A stretch of 64,000 nucleotides of DNA from Capnocytophaga sp. oral taxon 338 str. F0234 (GCF_000192225.1 NZ_GL872413.1:615751-679750), one strand, 5' to 3'. Shown: positions 25,275 to 33,669, counted from the stretch's first letter. Numbers and translations are program-made. Notes: generated from the letters alone by a model not told the origin.

Positions 25275-26525
25275 ATGAAACAGTACATAATATATGTTGC
25301 AATACTGATAAGTAATATTATGATGGGACAAGATTATTTGGGAAGAAATAATTATAATTGCAGGGGTTGGCTGTATATACATAGCAGTGCAAACATTGCT
25401 GCAATGGAAATAGCAGAACTTCAGTGGAGAGAAAAATACAAGTCGGTAGATGTAAGTTTTTTAGAAGGGATTTATATTGTACAAAGTATTAAGACTTCTA
25501 AATACGGTTTGGTAGACCGTAATAACAAGGTTGTTGTTCCTCTGAGATATGAAGACTTAAGCACATTTGAATGTCCTTCGAATATTGCTTGGGCAAAGGA
25601 AAATGGCAAATGGGGGGCTATTAATTCTAAAGGAAAAATAGCAGTTCCTTTCGTGTATGATAATTTTAAAATTAGTTATGCCGATGGAAATCCTTTCTGT
25701 GTGCAACAAAACAATAAGTGGGGACGTGTAAATGAAAAAGGTGAAATCGTTACTCCTTTTCAGTATGATGAGGTAATCCTTACAGGATATACGACTACTT
25801 TCCTAAAAAAAGACCATAAATGGGGAGGTATTAATGACAAAAGTGAAATGATACTCCCATTTGTTTATGACCAAGTAGAGGTAGCTGGACTTAGCGGTGT
25901 GTTTTTAAACAAAGATAATAAATGGGGAATGATGGATAGGAATAACCAATTTATTATTCCTGTTATGTATGACAGCATCAAACTACTCAGTGAATACTGG
26001 CAAGGTTCTATTTACTGTTTGGTTACCAAAGAAGGCAAAAAAGGTGTAGTAGATGATAATCATAAAGTAATTGTCCCTTTTGATACTTATGATAGTGTTT
26101 ATGGTCCTTCTTATGATACTTTTATAGTAAGTCTACACAATAAAAAAGGTTTTTTTGATCACGAAGGGAAAGTTATTACGCCTGCCATATACGAAGAAGC
26201 TAAAGATTTTGATAGATCTCTTGCACAAGTAAAACGCAATGGCAAATGGGGCTGTATCAACAAAGAAGGAAAAGAAGTAACTCCTTGTAAATATGATGCC
26301 ATAAGTACTTGTTATGACCTTATAGCTGTACGTCTTAATGGCTATTGGGGATTTCTCAACCTGCAAGGGAAATTAATCGTACCTTGCCAATATGAACAGA
26401 TAGATAAGTTTAATAGCGATCAAATAGGAGTAAAACGCAACGGCAAATGGGGAATGATAAACAAGCAAGGAGTATTAGTAACTCCTCACAAATATGATGA
26501 CTCTATTTCAATTTTCAAAAAATGA
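25275..26525 (+). CDS. WG-repeat protein
   Basis: A 416-residue exported protein. Signal peptide MKQYIIYVAILISNIMMG is followed by about ten WG repeats of roughly 35 residues: each has a WG-x-[IV]-[ND] start and an [IV]-[VT]-P-x-x-YD end (for example KWGAINSKGKIAVPFVYDNF split as KWGAINSKG and IAVPFVYD; KWGMINKQGVLVTPHKYD as the last). WG repeats form beta-propeller-like or solenoid structures; molecular function is unknown. It is placed in the phage-remnant/repeat region but has its own promoter and no terminase-like partner. Confidence 0.88.
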   Translation: MKQYIIYVAILISNIMMGQDYLGRNNYNCRGWLYIHSSANIAAMEIAELQWREKYKSVDVSFLEGIYIVQSIKTSKYGLVDRNNKVVVPLRYEDLSTFECPSNIAWAKENGKWGAINSKGKIAVPFVYDNFKISYADGNPFCVQQNNKWGRVNEKGEIVTPFQYDEVILTGYTTTFLKKDHKWGGINDKSEMILPFVYDQVEVAGLSGVFLNKDNKWGMMDRNNQFIIPVMYDSIKLLSEYWQGSIYCLVTKEGKKGVVDDNHKVIVPFDTYDSVYGPSYDTFIVSLHNKKGFFDHEGKVITPAIYEEAKDFDRSLAQVKRNGKWGCINKEGKEVTPCKYDAISTCYDLIAVRLNGYWGFLNLQGKLIVPCQYEQIDKFNSDQIGVKRNGKWGMINKQGVLVTPHKYDDSISIFKK

Positions 26526-26609
26526 AAAAATTTTTCCAAAAACAAGGTTCTATAAAGACAAAATGAAGGGGTGTTTAACTCAAGTAAAATAGGGCAGGTT
26601 ATTTAGGAT

Positions 26610-27551
26610 TTAAAAATGAATCGTCAAAGAGAGCCCCACGCTTTTCTCTTTATAATCGTAAGTGGGCAATAGCAGGCTTTGCCACTGTGGAAGGTCTTTT
26701 TCAGACTGTTTTTCTCTCTTTATAATCTTGGAAGTGTAAGGCAGTAGCAAGTAGGCTAGCTTAGCACTGAGGATTCCTATTCCTGCCCCTGCTACCACAT
26801 CCGATGCCCAATGCCGGTTATTATAGATTCGCAACAGTCCCACCGAGGTTGCCACTATATACCCACTAATCCCTATCCAAGGGTCATAGTGTTTGTACTC
26901 CTGGTAGAGGATCTCCACCCCTGTGAAAACGGTCGCCGTATGTCCGGAAGGAAACGAGTTGTGGGTACTACGGTCTGGACGTAGTTGTCTGACAGAATAC
27001 TTCAAGGAATTGACAAATATCGCCGTTAATGCGTAGGCGGTAGACCCTACTAACAAACGTGCTTTCAGATTATGATAAGGGCGCATCCCAAGGTTCGGAA
27101 AGGCAAATACACTTGCAATAGGCAGGTATTGCAAGTGATCATCTATACGGAGCTTACCCTTGATGTTATTGGTTACGTAGTGTTGGAGCTTGTGGTCAAA
27201 ACGCGAATCTATGGAAAAAATACCCCGACCTATCAGTGCCATAGGAATGACTAATGACCAAGGATTTACATAAGGACGTCTCCTCAAAGGAGTCCCACAT
27301 AGCCTTGCAGAGGAGGGCTTACTTGCCAAGGTAAGACTATCCGCAAAAGAATTCACTAAGGTATCCTGTTCCCTCAAGAACACCTTATCAGCCTCCTTGT
27401 TGCTTTGTACGAGGGATAGCGTATCCTTCTCTTGGGTAAGAAGAGTATCTTGTGGGATAGGGTAGGGAAGGGGCTGTTGTGACCAGCAAGGAAAAAAGGA
27501 TAACAAAGTCAAGAGCGGAAGCCTAGGAATAAAGAAAAGAAAAATACGCAT
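26610..27551 (-). CDS. PAP2-family membrane phosphatase
   Basis: A 313-residue PAP2/phosphatidic acid phosphatase-type protein. A signal segment (MRIFLFFIPRLPLLTLLSFF) is followed by a Ser/Thr-rich stretch and the catalytic domain: KYSVRQLRP (motif C1, Lys and Arg-Pro), FPSGHTATVF (C2, PSGH) and RIYNNRHWASDV (C3, catalytic His and Asp). Such enzymes dephosphorylate lipid phosphates or undecaprenyl pyrophosphate. ATG 27551 is chosen for the signal peptide; an upstream start at 27584 is possible. Confidence 0.87.
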   Translation of the reverse strand: MRIFLFFIPRLPLLTLLSFFPCWSQQPLPYPIPQDTLLTQEKDTLSLVQSNKEADKVFLREQDTLVNSFADSLTLASKPSSARLCGTPLRRRPYVNPWSLVIPMALIGRGIFSIDSRFDHKLQHYVTNNIKGKLRIDDHLQYLPIASVFAFPNLGMRPYHNLKARLLVGSTAYALTAIFVNSLKYSVRQLRPDRSTHNSFPSGHTATVFTGVEILYQEYKHYDPWIGISGYIVATSVGLLRIYNNRHWASDVVAGAGIGILSAKLAYLLLPYTSKIIKREKQSEKDLPQWQSLLLPTYDYKEKSVGLSLTIHF

Positions 27552-27660
27552 GGATAGTCTATAAGGAAGCCATAATAGGGACATATTCTGAAAACTACTA
27601 AGGTTAAGCGTGCAAATTTACAAAAAAAATAGGAATCTTAAATCGTTCATCTTTATTTTG

Positions 27661-27668
27661 TATCTTTG
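27661..27668 (+). promoter_or_regulatory. TATCTTTG promoter of rlmN
   Basis: TATCTTTG at 27661-27668, 55 bases before ATG 27724. The leader holds a repeat arm pair. Confidence 0.65.
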
Positions 27669-27682
27669 CAGCCCCAATAGTA

Positions 27683-27723
27683 AGTGAAAAATGAAAAATT
27701 TTTCACTTTTCACTTTTCATTTT
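27683..27723. repeat. Minimal repeat arm pair in the rlmN leader
   Basis: AAGTGAAAAATGAAAAATT followed by TTTCACTTTTCACTTTTCAT, self-complementary arms ending just before the rlmN ATG. If transcribed it could base-pair over the ribosome entry region. Confidence 0.75.
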
Positions 27724-28755
27724 ATGAAGGATATCCGTGCTTTAAAGAAAGAAGAACTCCAAGCCTTTTTCCTCGCCCATGGAGAAAAAGCTTTCCGTGC
27801 TAGCCAAGTATATGAATGGCTCTGGACAAAAGGTGCCCACTCCTTTGACCAGATGACTAACCTCTCCAAAGAAACACGAACGCTGCTTGGGGAGCACTTT
27901 GTCATCAATCATATTAAGGTGGATACCATGCAGCGCAGTGAGGATGGCACCATTAAGAACGCTGTACGCCTCCATGACGGTCTCTATGTGGAATCCGTGC
28001 TTATCCCTACCGATACACGGATTACTGCCTGTATCTCCAGCCAAGTAGGTTGTAGCCTCAACTGTACTTTCTGTGCTACGGCACGGCTCAAGCGCATGCG
28101 TAACCTCTCTCCTGATGAGATTTTTGACCAAGTTCTCACCATTGATCAGCAAAGCCGCCTTTACTATGCACGTCCCTTGCGCAATATCGTATTTATGGGC
28201 ATGGGGGAACCCCTGATGAACTATCCCAATGTGATCAAGGCTATCGAACGCATTACCTCTGAAAAAGAAGGTCTTGGTTTCTCCCCAAAGCGCATCACCG
28301 TCTCCACCTCTGGTATCTCCAAGCTCATCCGTAAAATGGCGGATGACAGGGTCAAGTTCAAGCTCGCTGTATCCCTACACTCCGCTATAGAACAAACACG
28401 CAACTGCATTATGCCCTGGACGGTTAATTTCCCCCTTACAGAACTCCGAGAGGCACTCCAGTACTGGTACCAGCATACCAAAAGCCGGATCACTTATGAG
28501 TATGTGGTCTGGAAAGGAGTTAATGATACCCTCAAGGACATAGAAGCCCTGGTCGCCTTCTGCCGCTTTGCTCCTTGTAAGGTGAACCTCATTGAGTATA
28601 ACCCTATTGACGATGGAGCTTTCCTCCAAGCCGATGAAAAAATCCTATTATTATATAAAAAGAAATTAGAAGAAGCAGGAATCACTACCACTATCCGCTA
28701 TTCACGGGGTAAGGACATCGATGCCGCCTGTGGACAGCTCGCTAATAAACAGTGA
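27724..28755 (+). CDS. rlmN: 23S rRNA (A2503-C2)/tRNA methyltransferase
   Basis: A 343-residue radical SAM enzyme that methylates C2 of A2503 in 23S rRNA and A37 in some tRNAs. The SAM cluster motif C-x3-C-x2-C is at Cys110, Cys114 and Cys117; the methyl-carrier Cys336 lies in DIDAACGQL. Further signatures are FMGMGEPLMN and RITVSTSGI. ATG 27724 (MKDIRALKKEEL) fits the family; a longer reading frame would start in the repeat arms. Its last 69 bases, 28689-28757, are duplicated exactly at 30043-30111. Confidence 0.95.
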   Translation: MKDIRALKKEELQAFFLAHGEKAFRASQVYEWLWTKGAHSFDQMTNLSKETRTLLGEHFVINHIKVDTMQRSEDGTIKNAVRLHDGLYVESVLIPTDTRITACISSQVGCSLNCTFCATARLKRMRNLSPDEIFDQVLTIDQQSRLYYARPLRNIVFMGMGEPLMNYPNVIKAIERITSEKEGLGFSPKRITVSTSGISKLIRKMADDRVKFKLAVSLHSAIEQTRNCIMPWTVNFPLTELREALQYWYQHTKSRITYEYVVWKGVNDTLKDIEALVAFCRFAPCKVNLIEYNPIDDGAFLQADEKILLLYKKKLEEAGITTTIRYSRGKDIDAACGQLANKQ

Positions 28756-28757
28756 AA
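28689..28757 (+). repeat. 69-base direct repeat, copy 1 (rlmN 3' end)
   Basis: It starts CACTATCCGCTATTCACGGG, ends at GTGAAA, and includes the rlmN stop. It is identical to 30043-30111; the intervening and second-copy unit is 1354 bases. Confidence 0.95.
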
Positions 28758-28847
28758 TAAGAGAGTAGAGCAAATAGAAATAAGAAAACTAAAAATGTTA
28801 GTAGACTCCTTTCTGAATTCTTAAAATTCTAACTAAAACAAAAGAAG

Positions 28848-29975
28848 ATGATTAATAAAACTACCATTGAAACTATTAAAACTGCCATCTTAGAAAGTCA
28901 ATATAAAGCGGCTAAAGAGGTCAATGCTATACAATTATCATTATATTTTTCCATAGGAAAATACGTTTCAGAGAATACCCGTAAAGGTTTTTGGGGAACA
29001 GGTGCTTTAGAGTATATTAGTGAACAATTGCAATGTGAACTACCAGGACTTCGTGGATTCTCAGCAACAAATCTAAAGATGATGCGTATTTTTTATGAAG
29101 AATGGGCAAATAATTTATTATCAGATAATTATAATTCGTCACCCAAGAGTGACGAATTAACTTCTATTTCTCAAAATATATATACAGCAGATGCTATTGT
29201 CAGATTTTCACAGATATCAAACTATGGTGAGGTTATTGCTAACTATTTTTTGAACATTAGTTTCACTCATCATAAATATATTATAACGATGGTAAAAGGG
29301 ATAGAAGAACGCTTGTTTTATATTGAACTAGCAGCAAAAGAATCTCTTTCCGTACGTGCTTTGCAACAAGCTATTCGTTCCAATGAATACCACCATAAGG
29401 GAACTATGCCTAATAATTTTATACAAGCTTTGTCTGCATCCCAGCAAGCACTTAAAGCTATAAGGATGTTCAAGGATGAATATTTACTTGACTTCATTAA
29501 TATAGAAGCACTTGGAGCACGTGATATAGAGGAAATAGATGAACGTGTAGTAGAGCAGCAGATAGTTCAAAATATCAAACATTTTATCATGACTTTTGGT
29601 CGTGATTTCGCTTTCTTAGGAAATCAATACCCAATAGAGGCTTTAGGACATTTGCATTTCATAGATCTCCTATTTTACAATAGAGAACTTTCCTGCTTGG
29701 TAGCTATAGAACTTAAAACGGGTACTTTCAAAAATGCCTATTTAGGACAATTAAATGCTTACTTAAATATATTAGATGATTTTATCCGAAAACCCAATGA
29801 AAATCCTAGTATAGGGATCATTCTCTGCAAAGATGCTGATAAAACTTATGCAGAATATATGATACGTAGTTATAATAAACCTATGGGAATAGCTACTTTT
29901 AAAACTGCTGATGAGATGCCTGAACCACTGCGTAAGGCACTACCTAATATAGAGGAACTTAAAAAATTATTGTAA
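28848..29975 (+). CDS. DUF1016 PDDEXK nuclease-domain protein (YhcG-type)
   Basis: A 375-residue protein with the DUF1016 N-terminal domain (YFSIGKYVSENTRKGFWGTGALEYI seen as SIGKYVSEN and WGTGALEYI; LRGFSATNLKMMRIF) and a C-terminal PDDEXK nuclease core: FAFLGNQYPI, HFIDLLFYNR (Asp), CLVAIELKTG (Glu-x-Lys), LGQLNAYLN. YhcG-type genes are frequent in mobile and defence contexts and often travel near restriction systems. The gene is AT-richer than its rlmN neighbour, is bounded on the right by an exact copy of the rlmN end, and stands alone, which suggests acquisition. Confidence 0.87.
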   Translation: MINKTTIETIKTAILESQYKAAKEVNAIQLSLYFSIGKYVSENTRKGFWGTGALEYISEQLQCELPGLRGFSATNLKMMRIFYEEWANNLLSDNYNSSPKSDELTSISQNIYTADAIVRFSQISNYGEVIANYFLNISFTHHKYIITMVKGIEERLFYIELAAKESLSVRALQQAIRSNEYHHKGTMPNNFIQALSASQQALKAIRMFKDEYLLDFINIEALGARDIEEIDERVVEQQIVQNIKHFIMTFGRDFAFLGNQYPIEALGHLHFIDLLFYNRELSCLVAIELKTGTFKNAYLGQLNAYLNILDDFIRKPNENPSIGIILCKDADKTYAEYMIRSYNKPMGIATFKTADEMPEPLRKALPNIEELKKLL

Positions 29976-30017
29976 AGTCATAAAATAAATCATTAGCAAC
30001 AATTTAATGACATAAAA

Positions 30018-30047
30018 AATTGTAGTTACAAGAAGGTAACCTCACTA
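30018..30047 (+). pseudogene. Fragment of an LRR gene at the duplication junction
   Basis: The bases AATTGTAGTTACAA, then GAAGGTAACCTCA, would read NCSYKKVTSL; the intact LRR lipoprotein gene has NCSYNEVTSL at 30551-30580, sharing 14 identical bases at the start. The fragment runs into the second rlmN end copy within a shared TCAC-ATCCGCT-like stretch. Confidence 0.55.
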
Positions 30048-30111
30048 TCCGCTATTCACGGGGTAAGGACATCGATGCCGCCTGTGGACAGCTCGCTAAT
30101 AAACAGTGAAA
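30043..30111 (+). repeat. 69-base direct repeat, copy 2 (rlmN 3' end)
   Basis: It is identical to 28689-28757 over 69 bases, including the rlmN codons for RYSRGKDIDAACGQLANKQ and its stop, but lacks the rest of the gene. It marks the right boundary of the DUF1016 insertion. Confidence 0.95.
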
Positions 30112-30138
30112 AATATTCAAAAATACAAAAAAATTACC

Positions 30139-30146
30139 TAACTTTG
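30139..30146 (+). promoter_or_regulatory. TAACTTTG promoter of the LRR lipoprotein gene
   Basis: TAACTTTG at 30139-30146, shortly before the lipoprotein start. Confidence 0.55.
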
Positions 30147-30211
30147 CATCGGTAAATTACATAATTAGGTAATCCATACAACAACGAATGGACAATATTA
30201 AAAAAGTAATC

Positions 30212-30910
30212 ATGAATAAAATAGCAATCTTTAAAAAAGGAGTGCGAGAACTCCTTGTAGCAACTATAGCACTGGTAGGATGCTCTAAAAATGATAACAC
30301 TACTCCTAACCCTGTCCCTGATTCTCCTAAGGAAACAGCCCCCTATATCCAGTTGACTACTGCTCGAGAGAAAGGAAGCCAGATACAACTAACCATAGAG
30401 GCTCCCAAAGCCGATAAAAAAGATATTTGGATAGACCTTAATAATAATGGAGTGTATGACAATGGCATTGATGTACGCTTGAGTGCTGCTACAGCAAAAT
30501 ATACTCTTAAGGGAAGTACTCTGAGAGTCTATGGAAAACTAACCCTTTTCAATTGTAGTTACAATGAGGTTACCTCCTTGGAGGTAACTCACCATCCGCT
30601 TCTCGAAAGGTTAGATATGAGTCATAATAAAATCAAAGAGATAGACTTAAGCAAAAATACCGCCCTTACTTACTTGAAAGTTTCTGATTTACCTCTAACG
30701 GGTTTAGACCTTAGGGCTAATAAAAAACTAAAAGAGCTACGCTTTAACCGCACTCTCTCTGGAGAAAAACTAAAAAGATGTGTGAATACACTACACGAAA
30801 ATGGAGGGGGAACCATTTATATGCACAAATCTATTACCGATAGCGAAAAAGAGCGTGCAACCATGCAAATCTTGAAGAAAAAGAAGTGGAGCATAGGCAA
30901 TTGTGAATAA
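30212..30910 (+). CDS. Leucine-rich repeat lipoprotein
   Basis: A 232-residue lipoprotein with signal MNKIAIFKKGVRELLVATIALVGC (lipobox LVGC) and a linker of Asn/Pro. The body starts with PYIQLTTAREKGSQIQLTI, then a KKDIWIDLNNNGVYDNG segment, and Bacteroidetes-type LRRs: LTLFNCSYNEVTSLEVTHHP, LERLDMSHNKIKEIDLSKNT, YLKVSDLPLTGLDLRANKK. An upstream ATG at 30188 adds eight residues; ATG 30212 better fits the signal peptide. Fragmentary homology to it occurs at 30018-30047. Confidence 0.8.
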   Translation: MNKIAIFKKGVRELLVATIALVGCSKNDNTTPNPVPDSPKETAPYIQLTTAREKGSQIQLTIEAPKADKKDIWIDLNNNGVYDNGIDVRLSAATAKYTLKGSTLRVYGKLTLFNCSYNEVTSLEVTHHPLLERLDMSHNKIKEIDLSKNTALTYLKVSDLPLTGLDLRANKKLKELRFNRTLSGEKLKRCVNTLHENGGGTIYMHKSITDSEKERATMQILKKKKWSIGNCE

Positions 30911-30942
30911 CTTGATAAACTCGTATAAGGATGAATAATTAA

Positions 30943-31028
30943 TTTTTCACTTTTCACTATTCACCCACATACCCAGCTGTGGGCACTCGCTGGCTATACT
31001 TTTCATTTTTCACTATTCACTTTTCATT
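30943..31028. repeat. Composite repeat with B module overlapping the lpxH 3' end
   Basis: Heptamers, B module at 30963-31000, then TTTTCATTTTTCAC/TATTCAC heptamers. The lpxH stop and its last codons (KNEK) lie within the repeat. Confidence 0.85.
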
Positions 31029-31784
31029 TTTTACTAGTTCCAGCTTTTTTCCATCGAATACAGCGTAGGTGTAGTAGTGTATCCAGTCTCCTGTGTTGAT
31101 GTAAGTGGCTCCTCCACCCAGGTCTATGGTCATGGGTAAGTGCCGATGTCCAAAGAGAAAATAGTCATAATGCTTCGTCTCAAGCTTGCGTTTGCAGTAT
31201 TGTACCAGCCATTCTTTGTCCGCTCCTAAGAAGTGTATATCCTCAACCCCTGAGATAAGCTTATTCTCCACCGACAGGTATTGTCCCAATCGCACCCCTA
31301 TATCGGGATGTAACCACCGAAAAAGCCACTTACAAAAAGGATTGGTAAATACTTTTTTCATTCGTTTGTACCCTTTATCGCCAGGACCTAGCCCATCACC
31401 ATGTCCTATGAGGAAAAGCTTGTCATGACAGCTTACCTCTATCGGATGCCGATATACAGGAATATCCAGTTCCTGCTCAAAATAATGATCCATCCATAAG
31501 TCATGGTTCCCTACAAAGAAATAGATGGGGATTCCACTATCCCTTAGCTGAGCTAGCTTGCCTAAAGTACGCACAAAACCTTTAGGGACAACGGTTTTAT
31601 ACTCAAACCAAAAGTCAAACAAATCCCCCAATAGGAAGATTGCCCCTGCATCTGTCTTGATCCTATCGAGCCATGCCACGAACTTTGCCTCTCGTGGACG
31701 ACTCTCTTGGTAGGTAGGAGCTCCCAAATGATTATCGGAAGCAAAATAGATTTTCTTATCTTCAGCAAGAGGTAGGTGTAACAT
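31017..31784 (-). CDS. lpxH: UDP-2,3-diacylglucosamine diphosphatase
   Basis: A 255-residue calcineurin-type phosphoesterase of the lipid A pathway (LpxH), which hydrolyses UDP-2,3-diacylglucosamine to lipid X. Metal-site motifs in order: FASDNHLG (D-x-H), LLGDLFDFWFEY (GD), VGNHDLWMDHYF (GNHD), LIGHGDGLG (GH) and FGHRHLP (GHxH). The C-terminal residues are encoded by repeat sequence. It is preceded on this strand by tRNA-Phe about 215 bases away. Confidence 0.92.
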   Translation of the reverse strand: MLHLPLAEDKKIYFASDNHLGAPTYQESRPREAKFVAWLDRIKTDAGAIFLLGDLFDFWFEYKTVVPKGFVRTLGKLAQLRDSGIPIYFFVGNHDLWMDHYFEQELDIPVYRHPIEVSCHDKLFLIGHGDGLGPGDKGYKRMKKVFTNPFCKWLFRWLHPDIGVRLGQYLSVENKLISGVEDIHFLGADKEWLVQYCKRKLETKHYDYFLFGHRHLPMTIDLGGGATYINTGDWIHYYTYAVFDGKKLELVKNEK

Positions 31785-31935
31785 TTGATTTAATAATTTA
31801 ATTAAGGTAAAAGTTAAGAAAAAAACGCTTCTCGAGGGATCTCCCAGTTTTTCTTGGAAGGAGAAAGTAATAGGCGTTTAGGTGAATTCATAAAAAATAG
31901 AATAGGTTGGTTTTTATGAAGGATGGGGTATCTAT

Positions 31936-31968
31936 GAAAAAAGAACTACCTTTCACAAAGTAGTCCTT
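31936..31968 (-). terminator. Terminator of the tRNA-Phe transcript
   Basis: On the reverse strand GGACTAC-TTT pairs with AAA-GGTAGTTC (one bulge), followed by TTTTTTC. Confidence 0.75.
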
Positions 31969-31998
31969 TCCTAATTCATCAAACTCTAAATCTAATAG

Positions 31999-32071
31999 TG
32001 GTGCCTCCAGGAATCGAACCAGGGACACAAGGATTTTCAGTCCTTTGCTCTACCAACTGAGCTAAGGCACC
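31999..32071 (-). tRNA. tRNA-Phe (GAA)
   Basis: A 73-base cloverleaf on the reverse strand. Acceptor GGTGCCT/AGGCACC, D-arm GCTC-AGTTGGTA-GAGC, anticodon stem AAGGA/TCCTT around CTGAAAA (anticodon GAA), T-loop TTCGATT. CCA is not encoded. Confidence 0.97.
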
Positions 32072-32090
32072 ATTGGTTTTAATTCGGGTG

Positions 32091-32098
32091 CAAAGGTA
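32091..32098 (-). promoter_or_regulatory. tRNA-Phe promoter (TACCTTTG)
   Basis: Reverse-strand TACCTTTG followed by GCACCCGAA, the same GC-rich post-promoter sequence seen before tRNA-His. A shared discriminator fits stable-RNA promoters under growth-rate control. Confidence 0.65.
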
Positions 32099-32295
32099 AA
32101 ACTTTTTTTCTGCTCCCACAAGTGTTTTTTTAAAAAAATAAAAATATTTTCTCTTGAAAACTTACTACTTTGTAAACCAATATCTTATAAAAGTATTTTT
32201 TGTAATAAACAAAAATTTAACACCCTTAACATCCTTTTTCCTTGTATAACTCCTAAAAAAGTTAGATATTTGCAAGCCGTAATTTAGGTGGATAG

Positions 32296-32351
32296 TGAGT
32301 AGTGAATAGTCAAAGGTCACTTTTCACTTTTCATGATTTCATTTTTCACTT
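32296..32351. repeat. Short composite repeat before the outer membrane gene
   Basis: GTGAGTAGTGAATAGTC followed by TTTTCACTTTTCATG and TTTTTCACTTACAG; heptamers run to the start of the gene at 32357. Confidence 0.6.
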
Positions 32352-32356
32352 ACAGA

Positions 32357-33604
32357 ATGAGAATATACGTTGTTATTGCTTTATTTTTAACCTCTTTTGT
32401 CTATGCACAGAAGGGTACCAATTCCCCCTATTCTTATTATGGATTAGGAGTAAAACGATTTGATGGAAATACAGAAAATGCTCTTATGGGCGGAGTGGAC
32501 GCCTATGTGGATAGTACACGTGTGGATGTCCGTAATCCAGCTTCTTTAGGAAAGCTTGCTCGTACTACCTTTGCCTTGGCAACTTCCTATGACTTCAGAT
32601 CCATGAAAACAAGTACCTCCTCCTATAGTGAACGCACTTTCTTGTTGGATTACCTTAATCTTTCTTTCCCTATATATAAGCATTTAGGAGCTTCCATAGG
32701 TTTGCAGCCTTATACCTCAGTGGGCTATAGGGTTATCACCAATGAAGTAGTGGCAGGACAATCCCATTACTACGCCTTGGAAGGAAGTGGTGGGGTGAAT
32801 CGTGCTTACTTAGCGGTAGGGTATCAGCCCATTAAAGGACTTCGTTTGGGAGTGAGCGGACATTTTAATTTCGGAAAGGCTACCTTAGAGAATCTCTACA
32901 GTTCCCCTGTACTATTGTATGTTACGCGTGAGGAAAGCCAATCTCTCTATCGGGGAGGAAGCCTTTCTCTGGGAGCTCAGTATGAGTACCCTCTCTCTAA
33001 GGAGTTTACACTCTTTGCAGGAGTACAATATATTCCCAAAGCCTCCTTACGCTCCATCAATACGCGTACCCTTACCTCCTTGCAGCCTACAGGCGGAAAC
33101 TTTGTTATTAAGGATAGCCGAACAATGGATTTAGGGGATATGGCACGTACTTTCCTTACCCTCCCTTCTGAACTCTCTCTCTCTGCGGGAGTAGGCAAGG
33201 AAAGCCAATGGTTCATAGGAGCAAGCACTTCTTTTGTTGCCAGAAGCCAATATGCCAACCCCTTCGTTACTTCTTCTTTTGTTTCCTACAAGGATGGTTA
33301 CCGTATAGGGGTGGGCGGATATTACTTGCCTAACAATAGTGCTTATACAAAATATTGGAAAAGAGTTACTTATCGTGCAGGATTTTATTATGAAAATACA
33401 GGAATCTCTCTAAGAGGGAAGGTAGTGAATGACTTTGGCATTACTTTTGGAGCAAGTCTCCCTATACAAGGATTCTCTAACATAACAGTAGGAGGTGTAT
33501 GGGGTAGCAAAGGTGAAAAGTCCTTTCTTAAGGAAAACTATTTCATGTTGAAGGTTGCCCTTACCCTTAATGATAAATGGTTCCAAAAGTCCAGATATAA
33601 CTAA
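32357..33604 (+). CDS. Putative outer membrane beta-barrel protein
   Basis: A 415-residue protein with signal peptide MRIYVVIALFLTSFVYAQ and FadL/type IX-associated-like barrel character: NSPYSYYGLGVK opening, ENALMGGVDAYVDSTRVDVRNPASLGKL seen as MGGVDAYVD and NPASLGKL, and a series of amphipathic strands ending ENYFMLKVALTLNDKWFQ. The neighbours (TPR protein, lptC, CorC-like, ppiD) are an arrangement I know from flavobacteria, where this position holds a hypothetical outer membrane protein. ATG 32357 begins the signal peptide. Confidence 0.72.
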   Translation: MRIYVVIALFLTSFVYAQKGTNSPYSYYGLGVKRFDGNTENALMGGVDAYVDSTRVDVRNPASLGKLARTTFALATSYDFRSMKTSTSSYSERTFLLDYLNLSFPIYKHLGASIGLQPYTSVGYRVITNEVVAGQSHYYALEGSGGVNRAYLAVGYQPIKGLRLGVSGHFNFGKATLENLYSSPVLLYVTREESQSLYRGGSLSLGAQYEYPLSKEFTLFAGVQYIPKASLRSINTRTLTSLQPTGGNFVIKDSRTMDLGDMARTFLTLPSELSLSAGVGKESQWFIGASTSFVARSQYANPFVTSSFVSYKDGYRIGVGGYYLPNNSAYTKYWKRVTYRAGFYYENTGISLRGKVVNDFGITFGASLPIQGFSNITVGGVWGSKGEKSFLKENYFMLKVALTLNDKWFQKSRYN

Positions 33605-33669
33605 ATAGCATTACAATATAGAGAATGTGGTTTTTCTCTATAAATCCATGAAAGAATCATTATTTTTTA

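Noticed and set aside
28848-29975. Restriction-modification system around the DUF1016 gene
   Set aside because: No methyltransferase, specificity or restriction gene is present in the neighbourhood; only the single nuclease-domain gene.
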